Shown here: piece after piece, positions 8,203 to 18,143 of the stretch
Numbering within the stretch: position 1 is the first letter of the stretch
How the letters are laid out: every line of letters begins with the position of its first letter
NCBI RefSeq assembly: GCF_018860425.1
Contig: NZ_JAHKPI010000016.1
Location: forward strand, 1-64,000
From: Marinobacter sp. F3R08
GTDB taxonomy: Bacteria; Pseudomonadota; Gammaproteobacteria; Pseudomonadales; Oleiphilaceae
Direction of reading: 5' to 3'
Length of the DNA: 64,000 nucleotides
Notes under the pieces: generated by a model
What the model saw: the letters and a program-made list of their open reading frames with translations, nothing else
The model's database searches: none
Told to the model about the DNA's origin: nothing
Translations under genes and position numbers: made by a program

Positions 8203-8571
8203 TCAGTCCTGCTGCCAGCTTTGCACAGCTTCCTTACCGTGTTTCTGACGCCACTCGTTCAGCGTCTTGTGATTGCCACCACGGGTCTGGACTACCTCAC
8301 CGGTGTGCGGATTCTTGTAGGTTTTCATCGGGCGCTTGGGACGGCTACCAGACGTTGAATCGCCTTTACCACCCGCCACCGAGGGATCGATTGCAGAAAG
8401 AATCTGAAGTACATCCTTGGGTGACTTGTCATACTCCTTCATCAAGGCGCGAACCTTGTTTTCAAACTCCAGTTCACCTTTCAGAGCCTGGTCTTTTTCA
8501 AGCTTTTCCAGCTCTGCAGCAAGCTTTTCCATAAGCTGTTTTTTCTGGTAATAATCGTTGATCTTTGCCAT
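8203..8571 (-). CDS. mvaT: H-NS family nucleoid protein, MvaT type
   Basis: 122 residues. Silences AT-rich and horizontally acquired DNA. The N-terminal half is the coiled-coil oligomerisation segment (YYQKKQLMEKLAAELEKLEK, then FENKVRALMKEYDKS), as in Pseudomonas MvaT. The C-terminal domain has the MvaT DNA-binding core TYKNPHTGEVVQTRGGNHKT, in which the R-G-G-N loop inserts in the minor groove. A basic Gly/Ser/Pro linker joins them. This is a plausible regulator of the surface-glycan genes nearby, which is inference. It has its own promoter and is monocistronic. Confidence 0.9.
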   Translation of the reverse strand: MAKINDYYQKKQLMEKLAAELEKLEKDQALKGELEFENKVRALMKEYDKSPKDVLQILSAIDPSVAGGKGDSTSGSRPKRPMKTYKNPHTGEVVQTRGGNHKTLNEWRQKHGKEAVQSWQQD

Positions 8572-8639
8572 GGAATTAAAACCTTATTCATATAGGGGTT
8601 TTAAAAACTTTATTCGGAGTTGACTAAAAGTCAGCCACA

Positions 8640-8668
8640 ATAGTAATCAAATAAATGTAACCTGGCAA
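8640..8668 (-). promoter_or_regulatory. Sigma-70 promoter of mvaT
   Basis: Reading the minus strand: TTGCCA (8668-8663), a 17-base spacer, and TACTAT (8645-8640). Transcription would begin near 8633, giving a leader of about 62 bases. The whole region is AT-rich, as usual for H-NS-family genes that bind their own promoters. Confidence 0.5.
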
Positions 8669-8694
8669 AATTATTTATTTATAACTTCTTAATA

Positions 8695-8721
8695 AAAAGC
8701 CGATCTACTTGATCGGCTTTT
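8695..8721 (-). terminator. Rho-independent terminator, bidirectional
   Basis: Stem AAAAGCCGATC (8695-8705) and GATCGGCTTTT (8711-8721) with a five-base loop. It lies 31 bases beyond the stop of the tviB-like gene and would end the minus-strand glycan operon; the A/T symmetry allows function both ways. Confidence 0.8.
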
Positions 8722-8752
8722 AAATCACATACCATCTGTACAAAAACCGTAC

Positions 8753-10015
8753 TTACAGCCTGAGTTCAGCTTCACCCAACGGTAAAACACCCTTCAGATC
8801 AAACAGAACACCATTGCCTTTCAAATAAGCCCGCAATTCTTGCGCAGATCTTACGATATATTCACGATGAGGCACGGCCAGAAGCAGTGCATCATAAATG
8901 CCAGATTCCGGAGACTCTACCAGAGATATACCGTATTCATGCTCCGCCTCGGCATTGTCTGCCCAACAATCCGTTACATCCACAGAGCAACCGAAGTCCT
9001 CCAATTCCTGGATAACATCAATAACACGGGTATTTCGCAAATCCGGACAGTTTTCCTTAAATGTCAGCCCCATGACCAACACCCGGGAGGAAGCTACGGT
9101 ATGCCCGGATTTAATCATCGCCTTAACAAGTTCAGCTGCCGCATAGGGGCCCATATTGTCATTTACGCGCCTGCCCGACAGAATAATTTCCGGATGGTAA
9201 CCAATAGCCTGAGCTTTATGGGTCAAATAATACGGATCCACACCAATACAATGCCCACCTACCAGACCGGGTTTGAACGGCAGGAAGTTCCATTTAGTGC
9301 CGGCTGCAGCCAGAACCTCATGAGTATCAATTTTCAGGCGTGAGAAAATCATTGAAAGTTCGTTCATCAGTGCGATATTCAGGTCGCGCTGGGTATTTTC
9401 GATCACCTTGGCGGCTTCGGCCACTTTAATAGAACTAGCTTTATGGGTACCTGCAATAATCACACTGGCATAAAGCGCATCCACTTCATCGGCAATGTCC
9501 GGTGTGGAGCCAGAGGTCACCTTTATAATACTTGTTACCCGATGCTCTTTATCGCCCGGATTTATTCTCTCGGGACTGTAACCGGCAAAGAAATCCTTGT
9601 TAAACACCAGTCCCGATACTTTTTCCAGGACCGGCACGCAGACTTCTTCTGTCGCACCCGGGTATACCGTGGATTCATAAATCACGATATCGCCCTGTTT
9701 CAAAACCTGACCCACAGTTTCACTGGCCTTTACCAGAGGTGTTAAATCAGGCGTTTTAAACTCATCGATGGGCGTGGGAACCGTTACAATAAAAATCTGG
9801 CAATCGCGAATACCTTCAAGATTATCGGTGAAGGACAAGCCCGATGCCGCCGACAACTCTTCCCGGGAAACCTCCTGAGTAACATCAACGCCATCCTTTA
9901 ACTGCAGAACGCGCTTACTGTTGATATCAAAGCCAACGATTTCCCGCTTTTCACCGAACGCTGCGGCAAGAGGAAGCCCGACGTAACCCAAACCAATGAC
10001 TGCAATTTTTTTCAT
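8753..10015 (-). CDS. UDP-N-acetylhexosamine 6-dehydrogenase (TviB/WbpO family)
   Basis: 420 residues. Oxidises C6 of a UDP-HexNAc to the uronate with two NAD+. The N-terminal Rossmann motif is [14 protein letters not shown]; the catalytic cysteine lies in [24 protein letters not shown] and [12 protein letters not shown] are typical of the UDP-glucose/GDP-mannose dehydrogenase superfamily. The [11 protein letters not shown] and [13 protein letters not shown] features fit the TviB/WbpO/WbpA branch more than Ugd. The exact sugar (GlcNAc or GalNAc) cannot be settled by reading. It is the last gene of the minus-strand glycan operon, 43 bases after the metallo-hydrolase, with AGGAC before the ATG. 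Confidence 0.88.
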   Translation of the reverse strand: MKKIAVIGLGYVGLPLAAAFGEKREIVGFDINSKRVLQLKDGVDVTQEVSREELSAASGLSFTDNLEGIRDCQIFIVTVPTPIDEFKTPDLTPLVKASETVGQVLKQGDIVIYESTVYPGATEEVCVPVLEKVSGLVFNKDFFAGYSPERINPGDKEHRVTSIIKVTSGSTPDIADEVDALYASVIIAGTHKASSIKVAEAAKVIENTQRDLNIALMNELSMIFSRLKIDTHEVLAAAGTKWNFLPFKPGLVGGHCIGVDPYYLTHKAQAIGYHPEIILSGRRVNDNMGPYAAAELVKAMIKSGHTVASSRVLVMGLTFKENCPDLRNTRVIDVIQELEDFGCSVDVTDCWADNAEAEHEYGISLVESPESGIYDALLLAVPHREYIVRSAQELRAYLKGNGVLFDLKGVLPLGEAELRL

Positions 10016-10058
10016 CTGAAGTCCTTTCCCAGGAAATGAAGCCCGGCGCCGATCCGCC

Positions 10059-11471
10059 CTACTCTGATGGAATGATTATGTCTGTAGCAGACAGGGATTG
10101 AAAACATCTTTTCAACGCCAACTTTGACTCAGGATCACCATGAACAATCCGGATCTCCCGGGGCGGCGAAGAAATACCGGCAACAAATTCCAGAAGATCG
10201 GATTGTCCCGCATGCGCTGAATAACCTCCGACCTGGTGAACCTGCGCCCGGATGTCATAGCGCTCGCCGTCCAGCTGCACCCAACCGCCCCGGGGCCCAT
10301 ACGTGAGAATATCCCTTCCGGGAGTCCCGGCCGCCTGATAACCGACAAACAACACATCATTGCGGCTATCCGCCAGCATCGCCTTGAGATAATTGACCAC
10401 ACGACCACCCGCACACATACCAGAACCCGCCAGAACCACGCAAGGGCGATGGGAACGAGCCAGATACTCCACGGTATTGAGATGCTCTTCGTGGGAATTG
10501 ATAACCGTCAGCTGCTCAAAGGACAAGGGGTGGCGACCCTGAACAACCAGATCCCTGGCCTCGGCATCCCAATAGGGTTTCAGATTACGGTATATCTGAG
10601 TAAATTCGGCCGCCAGCGGCGAATCAACAACGATTTCCAGATTGCTCCAGAGCGCCCCACCAAAATCGTGAATCAAACTCTCAATTTCATACAGCAGCTC
10701 CTGCGTCCGGCCAATACTGAACGCCGGCACCAAAACCGTCCCGCCATCCTCAAGAGCGTGCTCAAGCACTGACTTCAACCGGTAGCGTCGTGTTTCCCGG
10801 TCTTCGTGGTCCTTATCCCCGTAGGTACTCTCAATCACCAGGCGATCTGCCCGCTCGGGGGATTCGGGAGCGGTGAGCAGCGGGGCATGGGCGGCTCCGA
10901 GATCGCCACTGAACACGATCCGTTCCTCAGCATCGTCCTCACGGGCGTCGCATTCTACGTAAGCCGAGCCGAGAATATGCCCGGCTCGCTGCAAACGAAC
11001 TGACAAGGAACAGCCTTCGCCAGAAAACACCGAATGCCACTGGCCATAGGGCAAGGGCACCAGGCGTGAACGAATCAAATCCAGAACCCGCTCGATCAAC
11101 TGGCGATCCCGGGTAAACCCGATCTTCAGAGCATCCTCCAGAATCTCGGGCAACATAATCGCGGAGGGCTCAGAGCATATGATGGGCCCATCAAAACCGG
11201 CGGCCAACAGATATGGAATACGCCCGACATGGTCGATATGGACGTGAGTCACTACCAGAGCCCGGATGTGCCCGATGGGAAACCGGATCGTCAGATCCGA
11301 ACTGGAGGCGCCCCCGCCTTCGTCATGCCCCTGAAACAGACCGCAATCCACGAGTATGCCTGCAGCCCTGGCATCAGAAACGCCGGATTCCCGGCTCCCC
11401 CCGCCAAGCCTGACCTCGTGGCAGGACCCGGTGACACCGGCAGTAGCTCCGTGGTGACAAATCTCAATCAT
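10059..11471 (-). CDS. Beta-CASP metallo-beta-lactamase-fold hydrolase
   Basis: 470 residues. The N-terminal metallo-beta-lactamase part has motif HVHIDHVGR (motif II), [19 protein letters not shown] and FSGDLG; the beta-CASP and C-terminal part has [40 protein letters not shown] and the final metal-binding [14 protein letters not shown]. This is the RNA-specificity (CPSF/RNase J-like) family; bacterial members are usually uncharacterised exo- or endoribonucleases. The ATG at 11471 is preferred over an in-frame TTG at 11480 because AGGG lies about ten bases upstream. It sits between sugar-modifying genes of the same strand. A paralogue lies at 40172-41533. Confidence 0.85.
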   Translation of the reverse strand: MIEICHHGATAGVTGSCHEVRLGGGSRESGVSDARAAGILVDCGLFQGHDEGGGASSSDLTIRFPIGHIRALVVTHVHIDHVGRIPYLLAAGFDGPIICSEPSAIMLPEILEDALKIGFTRDRQLIERVLDLIRSRLVPLPYGQWHSVFSGEGCSLSVRLQRAGHILGSAYVECDAREDDAEERIVFSGDLGAAHAPLLTAPESPERADRLVIESTYGDKDHEDRETRRYRLKSVLEHALEDGGTVLVPAFSIGRTQELLYEIESLIHDFGGALWSNLEIVVDSPLAAEFTQIYRNLKPYWDAEARDLVVQGRHPLSFEQLTVINSHEEHLNTVEYLARSHRPCVVLAGSGMCAGGRVVNYLKAMLADSRNDVLFVGYQAAGTPGRDILTYGPRGGWVQLDGERYDIRAQVHQVGGYSAHAGQSDLLEFVAGISSPPREIRIVHGDPESKLALKRCFQSLSATDIIIPSE

Positions 11472-11547
11472 AGTCAACAATCCCTGTTGAAAGACGCAAA
11501 GACAAACTCAATTGCCTGACAAAGAAAACCCGGCCGCGGCTGCCCGG

Positions 11548-13491
11548 TTATCCCAATGGAAGCCGGCGGACCTTATCTCCCGTTAAACCCTGATCAACGT
11601 TTTCGCGGCCGCCGTTACACCATACGAGATCCGCAAGATGATCGCTCGGTGCGAATGCGGTCGGTGCTTCCTTGAGAATGTCGACAATGTCGCGGCAGTT
11701 AAATTCCTGACTGGCCCGCATCAAACGGTTCAGAGTAGACTCAAGTTCTTCCCAGGGCATAGAGACCTCTCTGGCCATCATAACCCGACTGTGCGCGGTG
11801 CCCTGCGGGTCATCCCCGATCAGAAGTTCTTCATAAAGCTTCTCGCCCGGACGGAGTCCCGTGAACACGATCTCTATATCACCATCCGGTCGGTCAGGGG
11901 TCTTTTCAATCATCCCCATCAAGTGGATCATCTTGCGGGCCAGATCCGCTATTTTAACGGGTTCGCCCATATCCAGAACAAATACCTCACCCCCAAGCCC
12001 CATACTTCCCGCCTGCAGAACAAGCTGACTGGCCTCGGGAATGGTCATGAAATAGCGAGTGATATCCGGATGCGTCACCGTCACCGGTCCGCCATCCCGA
12101 ATCTGATCTCGGAACAAGGGCACCACGGACCCCGAAGAACCCAGAACATTTCCGAACCGCACCATAGAGAATATGGTTGCCGTTTGCCTCGCCGAAAGCC
12201 CCTGCAAGACCAGTTCAGCCATGCGCTTGCTGGCCCCCATCACATTGGTGGGTCGCACGGCTTTATCTGTGGAGATAAGAACAAAACGCTCCACATTGGC
12301 TGCTATCGCCGCTTCCGCCAGATTGAAGGTACCAAACACATTGTTCTGCACGCCCTCAATGATGTTGTGCTCGACCAGAGGAACGTGTTTGTACGCAGCC
12401 GAGTGATAGACGGTCTGAACATTGAACGCCCTCATTATGGACTCACATCGTCTGCGATGGATAACGCTGCCCAACAGCGCATGTATCTCTACCCCCAGCC
12501 CTTCTACCCGATTAATCGAAGACAACTCGCGCTCAATGAAGTAGAGCAAATATTCGCTCTGTTCCAAAAGCACCAGCTTACGGGGCTGGTTCCGCAATAT
12601 CTGGCGACACAGTTCCGAGCCTATCGAACCTCCGGCACCGGTTACCATCACGGTTTTTCCAAACAGGCTGGCCGCCACCCTGGCCGAATCCGGGCGTACC
12701 GGCTCCCGGCCCAGCAAATCTGATATATCCAGGTCTCGTATGTCGTTGATCCTGGCCTGGCCGGCAACCAGTTCGGTCATGGAGGGCACGGTCTGTACGG
12801 GCACTTCCAGACTTTCGAGTTCCATCAGGAGCTGCTTTCTGTCCACGCCAGATACCGGATCAAGCGCAAGCAGTATCCGGCGTACGCCATACTTGATGAT
12901 GTTCTTGGCCACAAGATCAATGGTCACCACAGGCAATCCATCAATCATGGATTTGTGGTGGTCGGGCTCCAGAGTCACGAACACTACGGGCCTGTATTCC
13001 GTCCCCTGGCGCAGTGCAGACGCCAGGGCCATACCCGTCTCGCCGGCTCCGACAATCGCCACCGGCTCCTTATGACGCTGTCCTGGATGGTTAACAAGGA
13101 CACGCACCCCAAGACGCGTTCCCCCTACAAATACAAACGCCAACGCACCGTATATGATTGGCACCGAACGCGGCACGGGCACCTGCAAAATGTAACCAAA
13201 GACAATCAGCGCCAAAGAAGACGCAATCACACCATAAACAATCGTCAGAAACGCCTGATCACCCAGAAACCGGATCACGGCCCGGTACAGACCGAGCCGG
13301 ATGAACACGGCAATGGTTAAAACAACCGTGATTCCTGCCACCAGCATGTGGCCACGGGTGGGAATCCACAAATCCTGCTCAAGACGGAGAGAGAAGGCCG
13401 CCCAGATGGCAAAAAACAGCACCACCATGTCCGAGGCGACCGAAATCAATCGTTTAACCAGCCTGGGCATTTGCAAAAAAGTATCTATCAT
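11548..13491 (-). CDS. wbpM: UDP-GlcNAc 4,6-dehydratase, membrane type (WbpM/CapD-like)
   Basis: 647 residues. Four N-terminal membrane helices (residues about 15-115) are followed by two Rossmann-type regions. The second holds TVMVTGAGGSIGSELCRQIL for NAD binding and the catalytic M-x3-K in TNVMGASKRMAE, where Met replaces the usual Tyr, as in WbpM/PglF. The reaction converts UDP-D-GlcNAc to UDP-4-keto-6-deoxy-GlcNAc. With the reductase at 14052 it would give UDP-QuiNAc (or the Fuc epimer). It overlaps the sugar transferase by four bases (ATGA), so the two are translationally coupled. Confidence 0.93.
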   Translation of the reverse strand: MIDTFLQMPRLVKRLISVASDMVVLFFAIWAAFSLRLEQDLWIPTRGHMLVAGITVVLTIAVFIRLGLYRAVIRFLGDQAFLTIVYGVIASSLALIVFGYILQVPVPRSVPIIYGALAFVFVGGTRLGVRVLVNHPGQRHKEPVAIVGAGETGMALASALRQGTEYRPVVFVTLEPDHHKSMIDGLPVVTIDLVAKNIIKYGVRRILLALDPVSGVDRKQLLMELESLEVPVQTVPSMTELVAGQARINDIRDLDISDLLGREPVRPDSARVAASLFGKTVMVTGAGGSIGSELCRQILRNQPRKLVLLEQSEYLLYFIERELSSINRVEGLGVEIHALLGSVIHRRRCESIMRAFNVQTVYHSAAYKHVPLVEHNIIEGVQNNVFGTFNLAEAAIAANVERFVLISTDKAVRPTNVMGASKRMAELVLQGLSARQTATIFSMVRFGNVLGSSGSVVPLFRDQIRDGGPVTVTHPDITRYFMTIPEASQLVLQAGSMGLGGEVFVLDMGEPVKIADLARKMIHLMGMIEKTPDRPDGDIEIVFTGLRPGEKLYEELLIGDDPQGTAHSRVMMAREVSMPWEELESTLNRLMRASQEFNCRDIVDILKEAPTAFAPSDHLADLVWCNGGRENVDQGLTGDKVRRLPLG

Positions 13492-14045
13492 TCTGCGTCC
13501 TTTACCCGGTCGCCCGTTCCTTTACCAATCACCGTTAGAAGCACATAGCGAAAATAAGCCTGCACGTTCAGATTATCGAGCATTTTCGCATCCATCTTTG
13601 CCAGTAATCGGGGCGTCGACATATCAACATGATGAATCTGGGCCAGCCCTGTAATGCCTGGTCTGGCGTTGAACACTCCACGGCATTGCCTCTCACAGAC
13701 CAGCTCTTCCTGGTCCGGAAGACACGGCCGCGGCCCTACCAGACTCATGTCACCCTTAAGCACATTCCACAGTTGGGGTAACTCGTCAAGCTTGGTACGC
13801 CGGAGAAACCGGCCGAATCGCGTCACCGATGAACTGTCCACAAGATGGCTCGCTGTGGAAATAGTCCCCACGGTCATCGTTCGAAACTTTATCAACGTGA
13901 AAGGCTTCGAATGTCGACCGACCCTTCGCTGCCTGAAAAGCGGCGACCCCGTATCGAAAAAGCCGATCAACAACAGCACCACGAACACGGGAAAACCGAA
14001 AATCAAACCAAGCAATGAGAAACAGATATCCAGGAACCGGAGCAT
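13488..14045 (-). CDS. Undecaprenyl-phosphate sugar-1-phosphate transferase (PglC-like)
   Basis: 185 residues, the minimal monotopic phosphoglycosyl transferase size. One N-terminal re-entrant membrane helix (residues about 1-28) precedes the catalytic FRQRRVGRHSKPFTLIKFRT motif and DELPQLWNVLKGDMSLVGPR (Asp-Glu dyad in LDELPQ). It starts glycan assembly by moving sugar-1-phosphate from UDP-sugar to the lipid carrier. Placed next to the WbpM- and WbpV-like genes, its substrate is probably UDP-QuiNAc; this is inference. It follows the reductase after six bases. Confidence 0.9.
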   Translation of the reverse strand: MLRFLDICFSLLGLIFGFPVFVVLLLIGFFDTGSPLFRQRRVGRHSKPFTLIKFRTMTVGTISTASHLVDSSSVTRFGRFLRRTKLDELPQLWNVLKGDMSLVGPRPCLPDQEELVCERQCRGVFNARPGITGLAQIHHVDMSTPRLLAKMDAKMLDNLNVQAYFRYVLLTVIGKGTGDRVKDAE

Positions 14046-14051
14046 AGTGTG

Positions 14052-15023
14052 TTAGTGCCTGTGCCCGATTGTCTGTTTTCCGTGGCCGGAGAAGCACCGT
14101 TGCAACCCTTCGTCCAGGGTCAATGGCGGCACCCAACCCAGCCGTTCCCTTGTCTTCGAAATATCCACGGTCAGGGAAAAGAGCAAACGTCTGGCCAACG
14201 CTTTCTTTCCCGCCAGCGAGGCCAGGGTTTCCAGGAACCAGACCGGTACTGAAAACACTCTCGACGGCTTACCGGCCGCACCGGCCAATCGTTCAAGAAT
14301 CTCCGGCAGAGAGAGATCTTCATCGTCACTTGCGAGAAACACCTCATTCGCCGCCGACGGGTGGTTTATACAGGTCACAATCAGGTTCGTCAGATTATCA
14401 ACACCAATCATCGAGCGGCGATTCCGGACCGCACCAAACGGCAGAGGCAATCCTCTCTCGACCCAGCCGATCATACTGGCGAAATTCCCCTTCACCCCCT
14501 TACCGTATACGAGCGGTGACCGAATAACCACAACCTCCATGCCGGTCTCACGGGCAAGCTTCCCGAGCTCCTGCTCGGCCTGCCATTTTGACCGGCCGTA
14601 GGGCTCCTCAGGGGCCGGGGTATCGTCGGCCGTAAAACCGTCGTCGCCAGCTGTGTTCTCACCGTTCACTTTAATACTGCTCATAAAAATGAAACGCCGA
14701 ACACCGGCCCTGGCAGCCTGCCTGGCAAGATTCAGTGTCCCGGCAACGTTCACCTCCCAAAGCGCCTGCGACAAGGCTCCACCGGGATCCTTCATTGCCT
14801 GAACCTGCGCTGCCGTATGAACGACCGCGTCTACCCCGGCCAGCGCCACGGACCAGTCGGTTTGACCATCGACTGAACCCACTACCCTTTCATCCGGGCC
14901 ACCACGCCCGGACCGCACCGCACCGATAGCGGTAAACGCCCGGTCAGCGGCGAGTTCACGCATGAGATTCTGGCCAATAAAACCAGAAGCACCTGTTACC
15001 AGCACACTGCGTTGCTCGTTCAT
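14052..15023 (-). CDS. NAD(P)-dependent sugar epimerase/reductase (WbpV-like)
   Basis: 323 residues. Short-chain dehydrogenase fold: TGASGFIGQNLMRELA for cofactor binding, then SSIKVNGE and the catalytic Y-x3-K in EPYGRSKWQAEQ. The closest familiar relatives are WbpV/WreQ-type reductases that make UDP-QuiNAc from the WbpM product. The alternative is a UDP-glucose 4-epimerase-like function. Its position beside the sugar-phosphate transferase and the WbpM-like gene favours the QuiNAc route. Confidence 0.8.
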   Translation of the reverse strand: MNEQRSVLVTGASGFIGQNLMRELAADRAFTAIGAVRSGRGGPDERVVGSVDGQTDWSVALAGVDAVVHTAAQVQAMKDPGGALSQALWEVNVAGTLNLARQAARAGVRRFIFMSSIKVNGENTAGDDGFTADDTPAPEEPYGRSKWQAEQELGKLARETGMEVVVIRSPLVYGKGVKGNFASMIGWVERGLPLPFGAVRNRRSMIGVDNLTNLIVTCINHPSAANEVFLASDDEDLSLPEILERLAGAAGKPSRVFSVPVWFLETLASLAGKKALARRLLFSLTVDISKTRERLGWVPPLTLDEGLQRCFSGHGKQTIGHRH

Positions 15024-15026
15024 ACT

Positions 15027-16169
15027 TCAGACACTCTGGTAAGCACTCAGTGTTTTCTCCGCCGTGGTCTTCCAGGAGAAACGATACGGCGGCAACCGGT
15101 CCGGCATGGTTGCCAGGGCCTCCTCGAGACTACCGGACAGATTGCCCAGGTCTGCCAGAAACGCCTGTTTACCGGCAACCTCCGCCATGGCACCGAAGTC
15201 CGAGGTTAATACCGGTGTACCGCAAGCTCGGGCTTCCGCAATCGGCAGGCCAAACCCCTCGTAAAATGAGGGGTAAGCAAACAATCGCGCCCCCGAAATA
15301 AGCCCCGCCAGATCAGCGCGCGGAACGCGACCTGCGAGAATGACCTTGCCGCCCCTTTGGCCAACCGATTCCACAATGCGGTAGAGCCGGTCACTGTCCC
15401 AGCCAGAACCACCAACCAGAACAAGCGGATAATCGTTCTTAAAGCGCTCAGGCAACCTGTCGTACGCCTCAACCAGACCAACCAGGTTTTTCCTCGGTTC
15501 AAGGGTAGCAACCGAAAGAATATACCCTTTGTAATCCAGGCCAAACCGGGACAGAACCTGCTGTGCCTCCGATGCCTCGAGTTGCCGGAGGTCCTCTTCC
15601 ACGCCGAGGTGAACGGGCACCACTTTCCGCGCTACATCAGGAAAAAAGGAACAGATCTCGCTCTGGATGAATTCACTGTCGGTAATGACAAGATCCGCCC
15701 GATCCAGAGCACCTGGCAATTGTTTGTTCAGAAACCGCACCCGGCCCGCCGGGTGATACTCCGGATACCGCAGATGGGACAGATCGTGCACGGTCACGAT
15801 CAGGGGCCCACTGAACCTGAATGGAACAAAATTAGGCTCATGGTAAAGGCATTCGCCCAGGCCCGAGACCGCTCGTGAGGCGCGCTGATCCCGCACCCAT
15901 TGGCGCAGCGGGTAAGCACCCGGAACAGACCGTAAAAACGGCTTCCATCGGTTCAGGAGACCGGACGCAGAGCCCGAACCACCGGCCTGGCCACCCTCCT
16001 CATCGAGCAACTGCTCAAGAGCGCCGCCTTCAATCAACTGCCCCCTGAGAACGCCCTTTACATCAACACCCGGCAATCGGCCGAGCTCTCTGCAGAGGTG
16101 CTCCGTGTAGTAACCAATCCCCGTTCTCGGATGATCAAGCGAGTCCAGCCTGAGCACTACCCTCATCAA
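15027..16169 (-). CDS. GT4-family glycosyltransferase
   Basis: 380 residues. GT-B fold transferase with the C-terminal donor site EX7E motif (FYEGFGLPIAEARACGTPVL) and the VATLEPRKNLVGLVEAYDRL segment typical of mannosyl/rhamnosyl transferases of O-antigen clusters. N-terminal LDSLDHPRTGIGYYTEHLCR is the acceptor side. No membrane segment is visible; it acts at the inner face of the inner membrane. It overlaps the rmd gene by four bases. The donor is probably GDP-D-rhamnose or GDP-mannose because gmd and rmd flank it. Confidence 0.88.
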   Translation of the reverse strand: MMRVVLRLDSLDHPRTGIGYYTEHLCRELGRLPGVDVKGVLRGQLIEGGALEQLLDEEGGQAGGSGSASGLLNRWKPFLRSVPGAYPLRQWVRDQRASRAVSGLGECLYHEPNFVPFRFSGPLIVTVHDLSHLRYPEYHPAGRVRFLNKQLPGALDRADLVITDSEFIQSEICSFFPDVARKVVPVHLGVEEDLRQLEASEAQQVLSRFGLDYKGYILSVATLEPRKNLVGLVEAYDRLPERFKNDYPLVLVGGSGWDSDRLYRIVESVGQRGGKVILAGRVPRADLAGLISGARLFAYPSFYEGFGLPIAEARACGTPVLTSDFGAMAEVAGKQAFLADLGNLSGSLEEALATMPDRLPPYRFSWKTTAEKTLSAYQSV

Positions 16170-17053
16170 CGGGTCTCTTCGTACATGCTTTCCAGCGTTT
16201 CTCGAAGAGGGGTCGTTCTGAGACCGCCAAGAGTTTCCCGAAGGCGGCTGTTGTCCCCCACAAGCACCGGAATCTCGTTACTGCGAACGAAGGCCGGATT
16301 TACCACAACCTTGATCCTGTAGCCGGCAATCTCAGCCATCATATCCAGCACGTCGGAGATCGAATAGGCATTACCGGAGCATAGATTGACCGGAGACGCT
16401 TCGTTCTTGGCTTCCAGCAGACCAATGTAATAGTTCACCACATCCCTGACATCGGAAAAATCACGACTCACATTAATATTGCCCAGCTCGATCATGGGCT
16501 CACCACGGGAAAAGTGGTTAACAACCTTGGGAATCAGAAATCGCTCGTTTTGCCCTGGCCCGGTGTAATTGAAAGGCCTGGTCACCGTTACTGGTAAATG
16601 CCCAAACCTGGCCGCCACCAGGTGCTCCATCGAGAGCTTGCTGGTTCCGTAGTGATTAACAGGTGATGGGCAAAGACTCTCGTCAATCCGTGACACCGAG
16701 GGCGTCCCATAGACGTTGGCGCTGCTCGCAACAATGATACGCGACGGACCGGGCTGCAGTTCGTCGATGGATTCAAGGAGGTTGAGGGTACCGATGGTGT
16801 TCACCCGGTAAAAATCCTCTGCCACGCCGTGCCCGACAAATGACAATGCCGCCAGATGGATTACGCCATCGGGGCGAACCGCACGAACCATCTCCGAGAG
16901 CGAGTTCCTGTCCAGCAGGTTTGCGTCTACAACCTTTTCACCAACCGCTCCACTGGCACCCATCGCATAGACATCATAGCCTTTCGCCAGGAGCAACGGG
17001 ACCAGAAACCGGCCAGTGAAGCCACCGGCCCCAGTGACCAGAATTCGTTTCAT
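16166..17053 (-). CDS. rmd: GDP-6-deoxy-D-mannose reductase
   Basis: 295 residues. Reduces GDP-4-keto-6-deoxy-D-mannose to GDP-D-rhamnose. The N-terminus has VTGAGGFTGRFLVPLLL; the catalytic S and YxxxK are in SSANVYGTP and NHYGTSKLSMEHL. The length matches Rmd rather than Fcl (fucose synthase). The ATG at 17053 was chosen because AGGAGG lies six bases upstream; an in-frame start six codons earlier is worse. It follows gmd after 23 bases. Confidence 0.88.
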   Translation of the reverse strand: MKRILVTGAGGFTGRFLVPLLLAKGYDVYAMGASGAVGEKVVDANLLDRNSLSEMVRAVRPDGVIHLAALSFVGHGVAEDFYRVNTIGTLNLLESIDELQPGPSRIIVASSANVYGTPSVSRIDESLCPSPVNHYGTSKLSMEHLVAARFGHLPVTVTRPFNYTGPGQNERFLIPKVVNHFSRGEPMIELGNINVSRDFSDVRDVVNYYIGLLEAKNEASPVNLCSGNAYSISDVLDMMAEIAGYRIKVVVNPAFVRSNEIPVLVGDNSRLRETLGGLRTTPLRETLESMYEETR

Positions 17054-17076
17054 ATTTCCTCCTAATACCAACCGGC

Positions 17077-18111
17077 TCAGAATGAAGCGCCTTTATCGAT
17101 ACGCTCCAGATCCGCCTTGACCATCATGTTGCACAAGGTTTCCAGAGACGTTGCCGGCTCCCAGTTCAGCTCTTCCCGGGCCTTGGACGCATCCCCTATA
17201 AGCATATCCACCTCCGCAGGGCGGTAAAACGCCGGGTTCACCTTTACAATGGTGCGTCCGCTTGAACGCTCAATACCGCGCTCATTTTCTCCTTCGCCTT
17301 CCCAGACGATATCAAGGTCGGCCGCCTGTCCTGCCAGGCTCACAAACTGACGCACCGATTCAGTCCGGTTGGTTGCAAGAACAAATGTATCCGCTGTGGG
17401 CGCCTGCAAAATACGCCACATCCCATCCACGTAATCTCTGGCAAACCCCCAATCCCGCTCGGCATCAAGGTTACCCAGCTCCAGACAATCCAGTTTGCCC
17501 GTCGCAATGCGTGCAATGCCATCGGTGATTTTGCGGGTTACAAACTCAAGCCCACGCAACGGCGATTCATGATTAAACAGAATGCCGCTGGCTCCGAAAA
17601 TGTTGTGGGATTCCCGGTAATTCACCGTCATCCAGTGAGCGTACAGCTTGGCGACGCCGTAGGGACTGCGTGGATAGAATGGCGTCTGCTCGGTCTGCGG
17701 AACCGATTGAACTTTGCCGAACATCTCAGAGGTAGATGCTTGATAGAAGCGAATTGCGGGATTCACAATACGAATCGCTTCAAGCAGATTCACCGCGCCA
17801 ATGCCGGTGATTTCCCCGGTTGTAATCGGCTGATCAAAGGAAACCCCTACAAAGCTCTGTGCCGCAAGGTTATAAACTTCCTCCACCTGCGTTGTCTGCA
17901 AAAGACGGATGGCCGCTCCCATATCCGTCAGATCGAACTCGAGCAGATGCAGAGAGGGATGAGACTCAATCCCCAACTCCTGGATCCGCCAGAAATTCAC
18001 AGAACTGGTTCTGCGATAGGCCCCGTAGACCTCGTAACCTTTAGAAAGCAATAATTCCGCCAGATAGGCGCCATCCTGGCCAGTAATGCCGGTGATCAAC
18101 GCTTTTTTCAT
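17077..18111 (-). CDS. gmd: GDP-mannose 4,6-dehydratase
   Basis: 344 residues. First step from GDP-mannose to 6-deoxyhexoses. N-terminal [20 protein letters not shown] binds NADP; catalytic residues are in QASTSEMFG and the YxxxK of [29 protein letters not shown] is a Gmd hallmark. With rmd it gives GDP-D-rhamnose, the building block of Pseudomonas A-band-like O-polysaccharide. Confidence 0.96.
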   Translation of the reverse strand: MKKALITGITGQDGAYLAELLLSKGYEVYGAYRRTSSVNFWRIQELGIESHPSLHLLEFDLTDMGAAIRLLQTTQVEEVYNLAAQSFVGVSFDQPITTGEITGIGAVNLLEAIRIVNPAIRFYQASTSEMFGKVQSVPQTEQTPFYPRSPYGVAKLYAHWMTVNYRESHNIFGASGILFNHESPLRGLEFVTRKITDGIARIATGKLDCLELGNLDAERDWGFARDYVDGMWRILQAPTADTFVLATNRTESVRQFVSLAGQAADLDIVWEGEGENERGIERSSGRTIVKVNPAFYRPAEVDMLIGDASKAREELNWEPATSLETLCNMMVKADLERIDKGASF

Positions 18112-18143
18112 ATATCTACCTCAAAACCTTACTCGAAGGCGAC